Source: Novipirellula caenicola | GTDB taxonomy: Bacteria; Planctomycetota; Planctomycetia; Pirellulales; Pirellulaceae | Length of the DNA stretch: 64,000 bases | Assembly: GCF_039545035.1 (NCBI RefSeq) | Contig: NZ_BAABRO010000003.1 | Location: 372,001-436,000 of the forward strand | Direction: 5' to 3' | Shown: positions 35,129 through 43,093 of the stretch, one piece after another | How the letters are laid out: each line of letters starts with the position of its first letter | Numbering within the stretch: position 1 is the stretch's first letter | Translations under genes and position numbers: made by a program | The notes under the pieces: model-generated | What the model was told of the DNA's origin: nothing | Seen by the model: only the letters and a program-made list of their open reading frames with translations | Databases searched by the model: none

Positions 35129-36727
35129 TTATTGTTTCTCGTCGCCGGCGCTTGCAAACTCAAGCTGCAGGTCGGATTCGAGTTGTTTGCATTCTTCGCG
35201 GGTCCAGAACCGGTAGTCGCCGAATTCGTGGACGGCTGACAGTTCGTTCTCAAACAACGCCTTGATCGGTTCGCGTAGCGGCGCGTCAACGGACATCTCC
35301 TTGTATTTGTCCGCCAAGTATCGCCGGCCCGTGGCGTTTTGCATCAGGAGATTCAGCGGGCGGCGAATTTGGTCCGCATCTCCCTTGATTCCCGCAAACC
35401 AACGCTGCATCAAATCGGACGGGATGTGGTCGAACTGTTCCATCAAGATCAAGGTCTCGACACAGTTCATCCGGTCAGTCATGTGCTTGGAAGTCTTGAT
35501 GTGCTTTGCGACTGCCTCGACGTGCCGTGGCGCGGTCTCCATTCGCCACCGCGCGAGGATCGCGGCGGAATCGAGATCACTGAGCTTTCCGCCCACTTGC
35601 GTTTCCCCTAAAAACGCAAAGCTCTTGTCGTTCGGAGCCAAACCTAGATCCGCGTAGGCACAGAACAAAGAATGCGACAAGGACAACTCGCCACTACTCG
35701 ATTCTAGGTCGCCCATCACGAGAGACAATAAGTCGGTTATGGTGGCGGGATGGCGATCGGGTCGCCATAAGGCTTGTTCAAGCATTGTGCCTCGAACAAA
35801 CGGGTCTAAAAACAAAGAGGTTTCGTCGGTTAGGACAAGATCAAACTTGTTGCGGATTAATTGCATGAACTGAAAGAGTGCTTTTTCTCGTTCATGCGCC
35901 TGTTCTGCCGAAAGCGTTTTTGCACTTGTTTCGTTGGTGCTTGCCACGGTGCGATACACCAGTTCGCTATAAGTATCAGCCCAAGCTTTGAATTGATTGT
36001 CCAAGAAAAGCTGGCGACAGGTTTCTTTTGTCAAGCTCTTTGCGTTTTCCTGATCAGGATCAAAGTCCTTGTCGGGATGCTGCACCCGAGCATACTGAAC
36101 CCCCGAGCCATTGATGTTTGTGTACCACTGAAATGCAACGTGGTTTTTAAGAGCGAGACATGAACGCACGGGATATCCGAAAAAATTCGATTCTGCTGGC
36201 ATGCGATTGGTAATAACCAATCCGCCAGCATCGCAGATAATTAGCTCCCGCATCAAAGAGCGATCTAATTTCGACTGTGCGTTGGTGCTGCCCGTGATGA
36301 CTTTCGGCAGTGGTAGGCTGTAATCGGTAATTTCTTCAGGACGGCCCTTTTTTGCCCAATACCAATGTCCCACGATGACGTCTTGTCGTTTAAATTCGAA
36401 GGCCACAGGAATTGCTGCCATCGCTGGGTTGTTCATGTCGGTTGCATGTCCGAATGCAACGCAGCTTTTTGGATTTTGATTCTTGTCAACAGACAATACA
36501 AATGCGTCGTCGTTGATCCAGTCGACAAACGTGGTGTGTAGGTCGACTTTACCGTCGGCAACGCTCAATGTCGAAAGTGTATATCCACCACTTCGGTTGC
36601 TGTCGGGTGACAGTGTCGGAATCGAATGAAACGGAGACGTGTCTTGCGCACTCGCAAGTGAACACGTGAGAATGACGGTGGATAACAGGCTATGCAGAGC
36701 CCGACGAGCATTTGTTATTGTAATCAC
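35129..36727 (-). CDS. Secreted protein of unknown function
   Basis: 532 residues. N-terminal signal peptide (RRALHSLLSTVILTCSLASA, cut before QDTSPF), so exported. The rest has no domain I recognise: an N-terminal beta-rich half (GGYTLSTLSVADGKVDLHTT; IICDAG-like strand; FEFKRQDVIVGHWYWAKKG) and a helical second half, possibly of repeated helices (ILARWRMETAPRHVEAVAKH, NCVETLILMEQFDHIP), like a TPR/HEAT-type array. The start is GTG at 36727; no ATG is available before the signal peptide. Composition is AT-richer than its neighbours. It lies between a P450 gene and a P450 relic, in a stretch that looks recently rearranged. Confidence 0.72.
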   Translation of the reverse strand: MITITNARRALHSLLSTVILTCSLASAQDTSPFHSIPTLSPDSNRSGGYTLSTLSVADGKVDLHTTFVDWINDDAFVLSVDKNQNPKSCVAFGHATDMNNPAMAAIPVAFEFKRQDVIVGHWYWAKKGRPEEITDYSLPLPKVITGSTNAQSKLDRSLMRELIICDAGGLVITNRMPAESNFFGYPVRSCLALKNHVAFQWYTNINGSGVQYARVQHPDKDFDPDQENAKSLTKETCRQLFLDNQFKAWADTYSELVYRTVASTNETSAKTLSAEQAHEREKALFQFMQLIRNKFDLVLTDETSLFLDPFVRGTMLEQALWRPDRHPATITDLLSLVMGDLESSSGELSLSHSLFCAYADLGLAPNDKSFAFLGETQVGGKLSDLDSAAILARWRMETAPRHVEAVAKHIKTSKHMTDRMNCVETLILMEQFDHIPSDLMQRWFAGIKGDADQIRRPLNLLMQNATGRRYLADKYKEMSVDAPLREPIKALFENELSAVHEFGDYRFWTREECKQLESDLQLEFASAGDEKQ

Positions 36728-36751
36728 AATTGAGTGCGTCCTAGCTTACTG

Positions 36752-36871
36752 TTATCGATGTTCTTGAACGAGAATGACATCGCCGTAAACGACTAGCGAC
36801 GGAGGCGTGTCGTTCCATTCCAACAATTCCGACGGGACCGCGTCCGCATCATGCAGGTCCGCCGCCAGCAT
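36752..36871 (-). pseudogene. Orphan N-terminal fragment of a planctomycete surface protein
   Basis: Read on the minus strand, the frame ending at TAA 36752 encodes LRRLSIQSLRPRTMLAADLH and continues for about 32 residues to a stop (ending VYGDVILVQEHR). The motif RRLxxxSLxxRxxLAAD is the N-terminal signature of large planctomycete surface/adhesion proteins, which normally run for thousands of residues. Here the frame stops after about 50 residues and no start codon lies upstream of the motif (stop near 36937). The 39-residue piece from ATG 36871 is listed. Best read as the remnant of a deleted surface-protein gene; a short peptide product is less likely. Confidence 0.55.
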
Positions 36872-37189
36872 CGTTCGCGGCCGAAGACTCTGAATGCTAA
36901 GTCGTCTCAGGACACGTCGGGTGGGTGTGCCGTTGCATTAAGCATTCGGCGAGACGCATTTGCCAAGTTCTTGCTAAGCTCATTGACAGACCTTCGTAAT
37001 TGATTTGCGGCGAATTTCCCTAGAGCAGTTGAGGATAAAAAGTGTGCCAGTTTGTTTTCGCATGTCAAGGTGTTTTTGCTTTGGCTTTTCAAAAGCTCTC
37101 GCGTGCACCACATCTGTAACTCGCTGTTATACAAATTCTCCGTGCCATCAACTTGTGGGGCAAGTTGTCTCACCTGTGTTGGAGCAGAG

Positions 37190-37434
37190 GGCGGATTTAA
37201 ACTGCTTCCACAGTGCCTTGTTCGTCATCGGCGGCATGAAAGTAGGTTTCCAGGATGCGGATGGGATCATGGAAATTCCAGCGATGGTCGATCGGATCCA
37301 GGATGAAATAGACGCACCCGAGATGGCAGGCAATCGCCGTCAAAGGGATTGATGGCGAACAACTGCTTTGGCAGTCGAGCGATTCGCCGGAACGCTGTAC
37401 GGCAGCCGCCTACCACTGGAGTGAATTTCGTCAT
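37190..37434 (-). pseudogene. Cytochrome P450 relic
   Basis: 37221-37380 matches 34342-34518, the 5-prime part of the intact P450 gene, almost base for base, except for a 17-bp deletion between two AGCGATG repeats. Translation from ATG 37434 gives MTKFTPVVGG, then ARLPKQLFAINPFDGDCLP and RVRLFHPGSDRPSL as in the intact protein, then a stop at 37267 caused by the deletion. On the other side, 37190-37220 matches an internal piece near 33680-33712 (KALWKQFKS), so about 630 bp of the middle has been lost. A dead partial duplicate. Confidence 0.85.
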
Positions 37435-37443
37435 CGCTGCAAT

Positions 37444-38001
37444 TTACTCCTCGAAGCCGAATTCGCGCATCCAGTGCTCGACTTCGTCGCTTGATACTTT
37501 GCCTTTGGGTTTGCCACTGCGGCTATGACTGCCGCCCTGCCCTGCCCCATCGGAAATCTCGATCGCCAAGTGTGGGTGATCCTCGAGCAGATCGTCCAGC
37601 CAGGCGTCGGCATCAAATGGCGTCGCCCCGCGGCGCTTGGCTGCGTCTTGCAGCCGATGGTCTGACGACACCACCGCAAGTTGTTTGGGAGCGGAATGTT
37701 CGCTGATCAGCCGCTCGATCAAATCGTCGGCTTCGGGGTCATCGACGGCAAAGCGGATGTCGATGCCAGAGACCTCATACCGGCTGATGGCATTTTCCGG
37801 TGGACAGCGAGCGTCAAATACGACGCAGGTGCGATTGCGGACAAATTCGGGCAAATGATCGCACAGTCGAGCGATGAGCCGTTTGCGTTCGGCTTCGAGC
37901 CAGCGGTGTTGATGCGAGCTGCCGCGCGTAAAGCCAACACGTCCCGGCGCCGCAACGGGCCCAATGACGTTGTAACCATCCACCAGCAGTAAAAGTGACA
38001 T
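37444..38001 (-). CDS. NYN-domain (YacP-like) ribonuclease
   Basis: 185 residues. The start MSLLLLVDGYNVIGPVA and the acidic residues in CVVFDARCPPENAIS and DDPEADDLIERLIS mark a NYN/PIN-fold nuclease of the YacP (Rae1-like) family; the four Asp residues for metal binding (VDGYN, VFDAR, EADDLIE, VVSSDH) are all visible. In Bacillus the homologue cuts mRNA on the ribosome; the role here is inferred. ATG 38001 is the usual family start; an upstream in-frame ATG at 38034 is possible. The C-terminal tail (SKPKGKVSSDEVEHWMREF-like) is extra. It is followed by the P450 relic. Confidence 0.82.
   Translation of the reverse strand: MSLLLLVDGYNVIGPVAAPGRVGFTRGSSHQHRWLEAERKRLIARLCDHLPEFVRNRTCVVFDARCPPENAISRYEVSGIDIRFAVDDPEADDLIERLISEHSAPKQLAVVSSDHRLQDAAKRRGATPFDADAWLDDLLEDHPHLAIEISDGAGQGGSHSRSGKPKGKVSSDEVEHWMREFGFEE
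37535..37547 (-). other. Double GGGCAGGG octamer inside the NYN gene
   Basis: Two overlapping minus-strand copies encode part of GAGQGG in the NYN protein. See the finding on strand polarity. Confidence 0.6.
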
Positions 38002-38092
38002 CGATCGAACTTTGTCGCGAAGAAGCTCCTTCATCTAGAGCACGGTCCGCTCGCAGCAAGCGGTAACACCGCATTGTCGCACGTTCGAGTCG

Positions 38093-39049
38093 CTATTCAA
38101 TCCCTTTGACAATTTTCACCGGCGGGCCGGATTGGAAGCGATAAACCGAATAGGAAAACAGCCCGATCACCGCGATCGAAATCAGGATCGCCCCAACCAA
38201 TTTTAATGACTCGAAGTCACTGGGCAGCGAAATCGATGGCAACCGCAGCGGTGGTCGTGATTTCTTGGGTTTCCGATTGTGCGATCGCGATGAATCTGCT
38301 TTGACCTTTTTCGTTTTCTCTAATTTGGGTGCAGCGGACGTCGATTCGCTCGAACTGGGTTCGGACGTAGACTCGTCGTCGGCGTGATCGAGCGTGTCGG
38401 CGGTTGTCGATGGTTCGTCCGTCAACGTGTCGCCTTCGCTCAAATTGCCGAGTTCAGTCACGTTACCGGCGTTGAGGGACGAGTCATCCGACTTCAATTC
38501 CGAGATCGCTCGGATTGCTTTGTAGCGTTGTTCGCGATCCGAGTCGTCAGCCGAATAGAGCATGTCGGCAACATCGCATTCCTGCCATGCCTCGCCTTGC
38601 AACATCGATTCGGCGGGCCATGGCTGGGATGAGTCTGGTTCGGCATCAGCGGCGTCGGCGATCGCTGGGACAAATTCGTCTTGTTCCACTGATTCCACGT
38701 TGGCGTGGGTTCTGGTTTTGATGCAGACATCAAATACGACTTTACCGCATCGCAGTTGGTCCCCGTCGTTCAATTCGATCCAGCGGTTTGGGACAATCTT
38801 TTCCCCGTTGATGCAGGTGCCGCTGCTGCTATCGAGGTCCAGCGCCAATAGCTGTGTCTCGGTATGGTGAAGGATGCAGTGGCGTCGGCTGACCGACCGG
38901 CTCTTGGGGCGAATTTGACATTCGCCATGTCGTCCGATCATGTAGTATCCGAGTTGGATCGAGGCGGTGATGCCAGCATGACTTCCCGTTGCGAGAATCA
39001 GTTGAGCGATCATCGACGGCGATGTCTCTTTTGGTACTAGAAGGGGCAT
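38093..39049 (-). CDS. FHA-domain membrane protein
   Basis: 318 residues. Residues about 13-110 are an FHA phosphothreonine-binding domain: YYMIGRHGECQIRP, SVSRRHCILHH and the SSSGTCINGEKI loop contain the conserved Gly-Arg, Ser-x-x-His and Asn-Gly. A long acidic, Ser/Thr-rich middle follows, then a basic patch (RSHNRKPKKSRPP) and a C-terminal membrane span (AILISIAVIGLFSYSVYRF), so the FHA part faces the cytoplasm. The Ser/Thr kinase gene is 29 bp upstream on the same strand; FHA proteins commonly dock on such kinases, so these are likely partners. The start could instead be ATG 39013. Confidence 0.88.
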   Translation of the reverse strand: MPLLVPKETSPSMIAQLILATGSHAGITASIQLGYYMIGRHGECQIRPKSRSVSRRHCILHHTETQLLALDLDSSSGTCINGEKIVPNRWIELNDGDQLRCGKVVFDVCIKTRTHANVESVEQDEFVPAIADAADAEPDSSQPWPAESMLQGEAWQECDVADMLYSADDSDREQRYKAIRAISELKSDDSSLNAGNVTELGNLSEGDTLTDEPSTTADTLDHADDESTSEPSSSESTSAAPKLEKTKKVKADSSRSHNRKPKKSRPPLRLPSISLPSDFESLKLVGAILISIAVIGLFSYSVYRFQSGPPVKIVKGIE

Positions 39050-39078
39050 AATGCTATGACTTCGTCTCGTTCTCTGAT

Positions 39079-40569
39079 TTAGTTAACGACAATGACGTGA
39101 CCGCCTTTTCCATCTTCCAGACTTTTGATTCGAGGCGGCGGTGTGTCTTGAGGCCGCATGATCGTGTAGGCGGTCATCCCCATGACAAGAATCAGCGCGG
39201 CGATGGCCACGGTTAGCCCGATGCCGAGCAGCAGCATTTGGTTCGAATCGCCCGATCGTGGATTGGTGTCGTTCGACTTGGGCTTTGTCAAGTTTGATGG
39301 ATTGGCGGTCGACACCGCTGCGGGCTTGGGCGAGCTGCCAGAGATGCCGAGATCGACCGGCGGCAAGCTGTCAAAGTCGATTTCGGTGACTTCGGTTGCA
39401 ATCGGCACCGCGCCGTCGGAAGACAATGACGAATCGTCGATGGTGGCTTGATAAAACGATTCATCCATTACCTTTTCGCCTGCCGGCGCGATCTGGCCCA
39501 ATTTCTTCGCTGCTGCGGTTTCGCTTCCCAAGATGCCGCTGAGCCGTTCGAACTGAACCAGCAATTCCGCAGCCGACTTTGGGCGGTCCTCTGGACGTTT
39601 GGCCATCATTCGCATCACTAGCTCTGCGACCGCGGTGGGGCAATCCGGCTGAATCAAGCGAACATCCGGTGGTGCGGCGGTTTGATGTTTTGCCAACCGC
39701 TGCGCAATGGTGCTGCCTGAAAACGGAGCTTGCCCCGTCAACAAGTAATACAGCGTGCAGCCGAGCGAGTAGATGTCGGCGCGAGCATCGACGCTCTTGC
39801 TGTTGATCGCTTGTTCGGGAGCCACAAAGTCGGCGGTCCCCAGCAAACGATTGTTAGTGGATTGTTCATCAATTCCCATCCAACTGACGCGGGCAAGCCC
39901 CATGTCGCTGACTTTGACCACGCCATCGCTGCGGAGCATCAGGTTCGATGGTTTGATGTCGCGGTGGATAACGCCGCGGTCGTGTGCGTGCGCCAATCCG
40001 CAAGTCGCTTGACGGATCGCGTCAAGCGCCAGCGGTACCGACATCACGCCGTCACGGCGGACGGCATGTTGCAAGTCGATGCCGTCGATGTATTCCATTA
40101 CGATGTAAAGCTTGCCGCCCGCTTCGGCAAAATCATAGGCGCGGACAATGTTCGGGTGATCCAGTTGTGCCGACGCGCGAGCTTCCTCGCGAAATCGGTC
40201 CGCGCGACGTTTGTCGGCGACCGATTCGGGCGGCATGATCTTCAGCGCCATCAATCGCTTCATCACGTGATGTTCGCCAAGATAAACCACGCCCATGCCG
40301 CCTTTTCCAAGCGGACGCAGTAACCGATAGCTACCTAGATAGAATCCTTTGCTCTTGCCTGCCAATAACTTGTTGGCTTGCCAATGCGTCAGCAGTCCCG
40401 CGCCAATCAGTCCTTCGGCAAGACGTTTTGCGGTGATCGCAGGATCGTCGGCTTGGAGCGATACGACCACTTTTTTGATGTCGTTGATGTCCACCAGTCC
40501 GGCCGACAAACAGCGTTGAACGAAAGAGCGTGTGGGCTCGTCGAGAATGGGCTGAGACGGAGCAGTCAT
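39079..40569 (-). CDS. Membrane-anchored Ser/Thr protein kinase
   Basis: 496 residues. A short N-terminal region ending at LLTHWQANKLLAGKSKGFYL is the usual planctomycete kinase leader. The kinase domain has GKGGMGVVYLGEH, the lysine in MALKIMP, Glu in FREEARASAQLDHPNIV, catalytic loop HRDIKPSNLML, metal loop SDMGLARV (DMG for DFG), and VAPEQ. A low-complexity linker leads to a single C-terminal span (LLLGIGLTVAIAALILVMGM) with about 25 residues outside. ATG 40569 is chosen for AGGAACCAGCCC upstream; in-frame ATG 40650 is possible. Pairs with the FHA protein gene just downstream. Targets unknown. Confidence 0.93.
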   Translation of the reverse strand: MTAPSQPILDEPTRSFVQRCLSAGLVDINDIKKVVVSLQADDPAITAKRLAEGLIGAGLLTHWQANKLLAGKSKGFYLGSYRLLRPLGKGGMGVVYLGEHHVMKRLMALKIMPPESVADKRRADRFREEARASAQLDHPNIVRAYDFAEAGGKLYIVMEYIDGIDLQHAVRRDGVMSVPLALDAIRQATCGLAHAHDRGVIHRDIKPSNLMLRSDGVVKVSDMGLARVSWMGIDEQSTNNRLLGTADFVAPEQAINSKSVDARADIYSLGCTLYYLLTGQAPFSGSTIAQRLAKHQTAAPPDVRLIQPDCPTAVAELVMRMMAKRPEDRPKSAAELLVQFERLSGILGSETAAAKKLGQIAPAGEKVMDESFYQATIDDSSLSSDGAVPIATEVTEIDFDSLPPVDLGISGSSPKPAAVSTANPSNLTKPKSNDTNPRSGDSNQMLLLGIGLTVAIAALILVMGMTAYTIMRPQDTPPPRIKSLEDGKGGHVIVVN

Positions 40570-40854
40570 GGGCTGGTTCCTGTTCAACTCAACGTTTTCT
40601 ACGTTCACTTGTTCTAGTACGGGGCACGCCGGTGCGCTTTGGGAATTCATGGCTTTGGGAATCCATTGAGGGTTGCCAGATTGTGACAACCAGTGAATAG
40701 GTCTCCGGTAGACTCGAGACGACATGGACGTAGTCTAGCCATCGACAAGACACGAGGCACAGGTGAATCGTTCTGGCAGACGCCAGAGTACCAGTTCAAT
40801 ACGACCTGAGTGTGAAGATCGTGTGAATGGCGAATGTGCGTTTAGTGAATGCGT

Positions 40855-41637
40855 TCAAGCGAACGGCAAGTAGTCGACGCGTTTTAGAAACAACGCTTGC
40901 GGCGGAGCGGTGGGGCCGGCGGCATCGCGATTGGCCGCTTCGATCACATTGTCGATGTGCTGGGGGGGATACTTGCCCTTGCCCACCTCGATCAACGTGC
41001 CCACGATGTTGCGAACCATGTTGTACAGAAAGCCATCGGCTTCGATTTCAATCGAAAACAACGTGCCGCCAGGATTCATGGAAGGTTCACGGATAATTTC
41101 GCAAACCTTTACATGCCGGGTGGTGGTTTTGCGTGGGCTGCCGACCGCTTGAAAACTGGCGAAGTCATGTTTGCCCACAAACCGAGCGGCGGCTTCGGTG
41201 ACGGCATCCAGATCGATGCCGTGATACAGATGCCAGCGATAGCGATAGTCGAACACGTTCCGCTGGCCTCCGATTTGCAATTGATAGCGGTATCGTTTGC
41301 CAATCGCATCGCGAATTGCGTGGAAGTCATCGGGCGCGTCGACGGCGTCGGTGACCACGATGGTCGGTGGCAGGTTGACGTTCATCGCGTTGAGCAAATC
41401 GGTCGCGCTGGCACGCCAATTCGCGGTTCGCAAGCTGGCGACCTGAGCCAACGCATGCACTCCGGCATCGGTGCGTCCGCTGCCGGTGACATGGACGCGT
41501 TGGCGTGTCAATTTGACGAGCGCACGTTCAAGCATGCCTTGGATCGTCGGCTTTTGCGGTTGAATTTGCCAACCGGAATAGTCGGTTCCATCGTAGGCAA
41601 TGGTCAATTTGAACGTGCGATCGACCAAGGCAGCCAC
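40855..41637 (-). CDS. truA: tRNA pseudouridine(38-40) synthase TruA
   Basis: 260 residues. Converts uridines 38-40 of the tRNA anticodon arm to pseudouridine. N-terminus RTFKLTIAYDGTDYSGWQIQ is the family start, and the catalytic Asp is in GSGRTDAGVHALAQV; the C-terminal half shows LYNMVRNIVGTLIEVGKGK. The start is GTG at 41637, whose G is the last base of the asd stop codon (TAGTG), so translation is coupled to asd. The long open frame further upstream is only the antisense-free overlap with asd and is not coding for TruA. Ends with FLKRVDYLPFA as in the family. Confidence 0.95.
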   Translation of the reverse strand: MAALVDRTFKLTIAYDGTDYSGWQIQPQKPTIQGMLERALVKLTRQRVHVTGSGRTDAGVHALAQVASLRTANWRASATDLLNAMNVNLPPTIVVTDAVDAPDDFHAIRDAIGKRYRYQLQIGGQRNVFDYRYRWHLYHGIDLDAVTEAAARFVGKHDFASFQAVGSPRKTTTRHVKVCEIIREPSMNPGGTLFSIEIEADGFLYNMVRNIVGTLIEVGKGKYPPQHIDNVIEAANRDAAGPTAPPQALFLKRVDYLPFA

Positions 41638-42656
41638 TACGCCGTTTTCGTGGCCGATCGTTTGATCATCAATTCGGCAATCTGGACCGCGTTGGTTGCA
41701 GCACCTTTGCGAAGGTTGTCGCTGACACACCAAAACGTGATGCCGTTGCCACCGCTGATGTCTTTGCGGATCCGGCCAATGAACACGTCGTCTTTGCCAT
41801 TGCAATCGCGAGGCATTGGATACTTGCTGCTCTGCAGATCGTCGACGATCGTGATCCCTTCGGCTTGACGGAACAATTCTTTGGCTTCTTCGAGCGTCAA
41901 AGGAGATTCGGTTTCGACAAGGATCGATTCGCTGTGCCCGGTGGAAACGGGGACACGCACACATGTGGGGCAAACCTGGATGCCCTCGTCGCCGAGAATC
42001 TTGCGTGTCTCGTAAACCATCTTCATCTCTTCGCTCGTATAGCCTTCGTGCTTCTCCGAGCCAATCTGTGGAATCAGGTTAAAACCAATCGGGTGCTGGA
42101 ACGTTTTCGGTGGATGCGTTTGACCCACCAACGCACTGCGGACGCTGTCGTTGAGTTCTTCGTTGCCTGCCAACCCCGCTCCGCTGGTCGCTTGGTACGT
42201 GCTAACAACGACGCGGCGAACGCGAGCCGCCCGATGCAGCGGCGCCAGTGCCACCACCATCTGCGTGGTGCTGCAGTTGGGGCTAGCGATGATGCCTTGA
42301 TGATTGTCGACCGCTTCGGGATTGACCTCGGGAACCACCAAAGGAACCTTGGGGTCCATTCGCCAATAACCGCTTTCGTCCACCACGACGGCTCCCGCTT
42401 TGACTGCCCATGGCGCAAATTCGGCCGAGACTTCATCGGGAGTGCTGGCGATGACAAGATCAATGTTGTTGAACGCCGAAGGTTCCAGCAATTCCACCTT
42501 CAGTGTTTCTCCGCGGAAACGCACTTCCTTGCCAACGGATCGCTCCGACGCAAGCAGTTTTAGCCGCTTGAATGGCAGTTCACGCTCGGCAAGTTGTTCA
42601 AGGACAATCCGGCCAACCGCACCGGTGGCGCCAACGAGAGCAAGTGTTTCGTACAC
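41637..42656 (-). CDS. asd: Aspartate-semialdehyde dehydrogenase
   Basis: 339 residues, normal length. It makes aspartate semialdehyde from aspartyl phosphate with NADPH, for lysine, threonine, methionine and cell-wall diaminopimelate. NADP loop ALVGATGAVGRIVLEQL, catalytic Cys in SPNCSTTQMVVAL, substrate Arg in CVRVPVSTGHSESI with the catalytic His. Start GTG at 42656 (TTTCC before it). Overlaps truA by one base. Confidence 0.96.
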   Translation of the reverse strand: MYETLALVGATGAVGRIVLEQLAERELPFKRLKLLASERSVGKEVRFRGETLKVELLEPSAFNNIDLVIASTPDEVSAEFAPWAVKAGAVVVDESGYWRMDPKVPLVVPEVNPEAVDNHQGIIASPNCSTTQMVVALAPLHRAARVRRVVVSTYQATSGAGLAGNEELNDSVRSALVGQTHPPKTFQHPIGFNLIPQIGSEKHEGYTSEEMKMVYETRKILGDEGIQVCPTCVRVPVSTGHSESILVETESPLTLEEAKELFRQAEGITIVDDLQSSKYPMPRDCNGKDDVFIGRIRKDISGGNGITFWCVSDNLRKGAATNAVQIAELMIKRSATKTA

Positions 42657-43093
42657 GGAAATCAGTTCTCAGTAGAGGGTGATAGGAGAGAGGGTTAGGA
42701 ACATGAGGGTGGGACGAATCACGTGATCCGCCGATGACAAAGCCCGCAGGCGACAAGAGCGAGAAAGGAAACGCTGCGATACGCGGTTCCGCCCTGCCCC
42801 AATCGACGCCCTACGGCTCAATGCCATACAGCTCAACGCGGTACAGCATCCCAGCCGACCCAGCGAACACAGCGTCCCTATCCACACAGCGATTCTGGCG
42901 AACATGGCACCGTCGCCCGCTAACGACCGCAGCACACAAGCACCCAAGGCTCGTGTGCTGCAATGGCGTTTAGACCGGGTGATTCGTCGTATTGTGATCG
43001 GTCGACAGGATTTTGGGTATGACCTGAGCGACTTTTATCCACACGTTTTGTCAGCCGCAGCTGCCACAGCGATACGACACGCAATCGCCCGGT
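42657..43093. other. Gene-free region upstream of asd
   Basis: No gene I can support. A 71-codon plus-strand frame from 42904 has some protein-like segments but runs into the convergent gene and has no ribosome site. A single KOPS-like octamer lies at 42792-42799 (minus strand). The asd promoter should be here. Confidence 0.4.

Noticed and set aside
36907-37173. 88-codon open frame on the minus strand between the surface-protein fragment and the P450 relic
   Set aside because: It overlaps decayed sequence on both sides, has no ribosome site and no recognisable domain. It could be part of a broken gene but I cannot support it.
40897-41868. 323-codon open frame on the plus strand
   Set aside because: It lies antisense to truA and the end of asd, both of which have full family motifs. 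The reverse frame is open only because of GC-rich codon use.
41638-41973. Upstream extension of the truA frame
   Set aside because: It overlaps asd, and the TruA family N-terminus begins right after GTG 41637.
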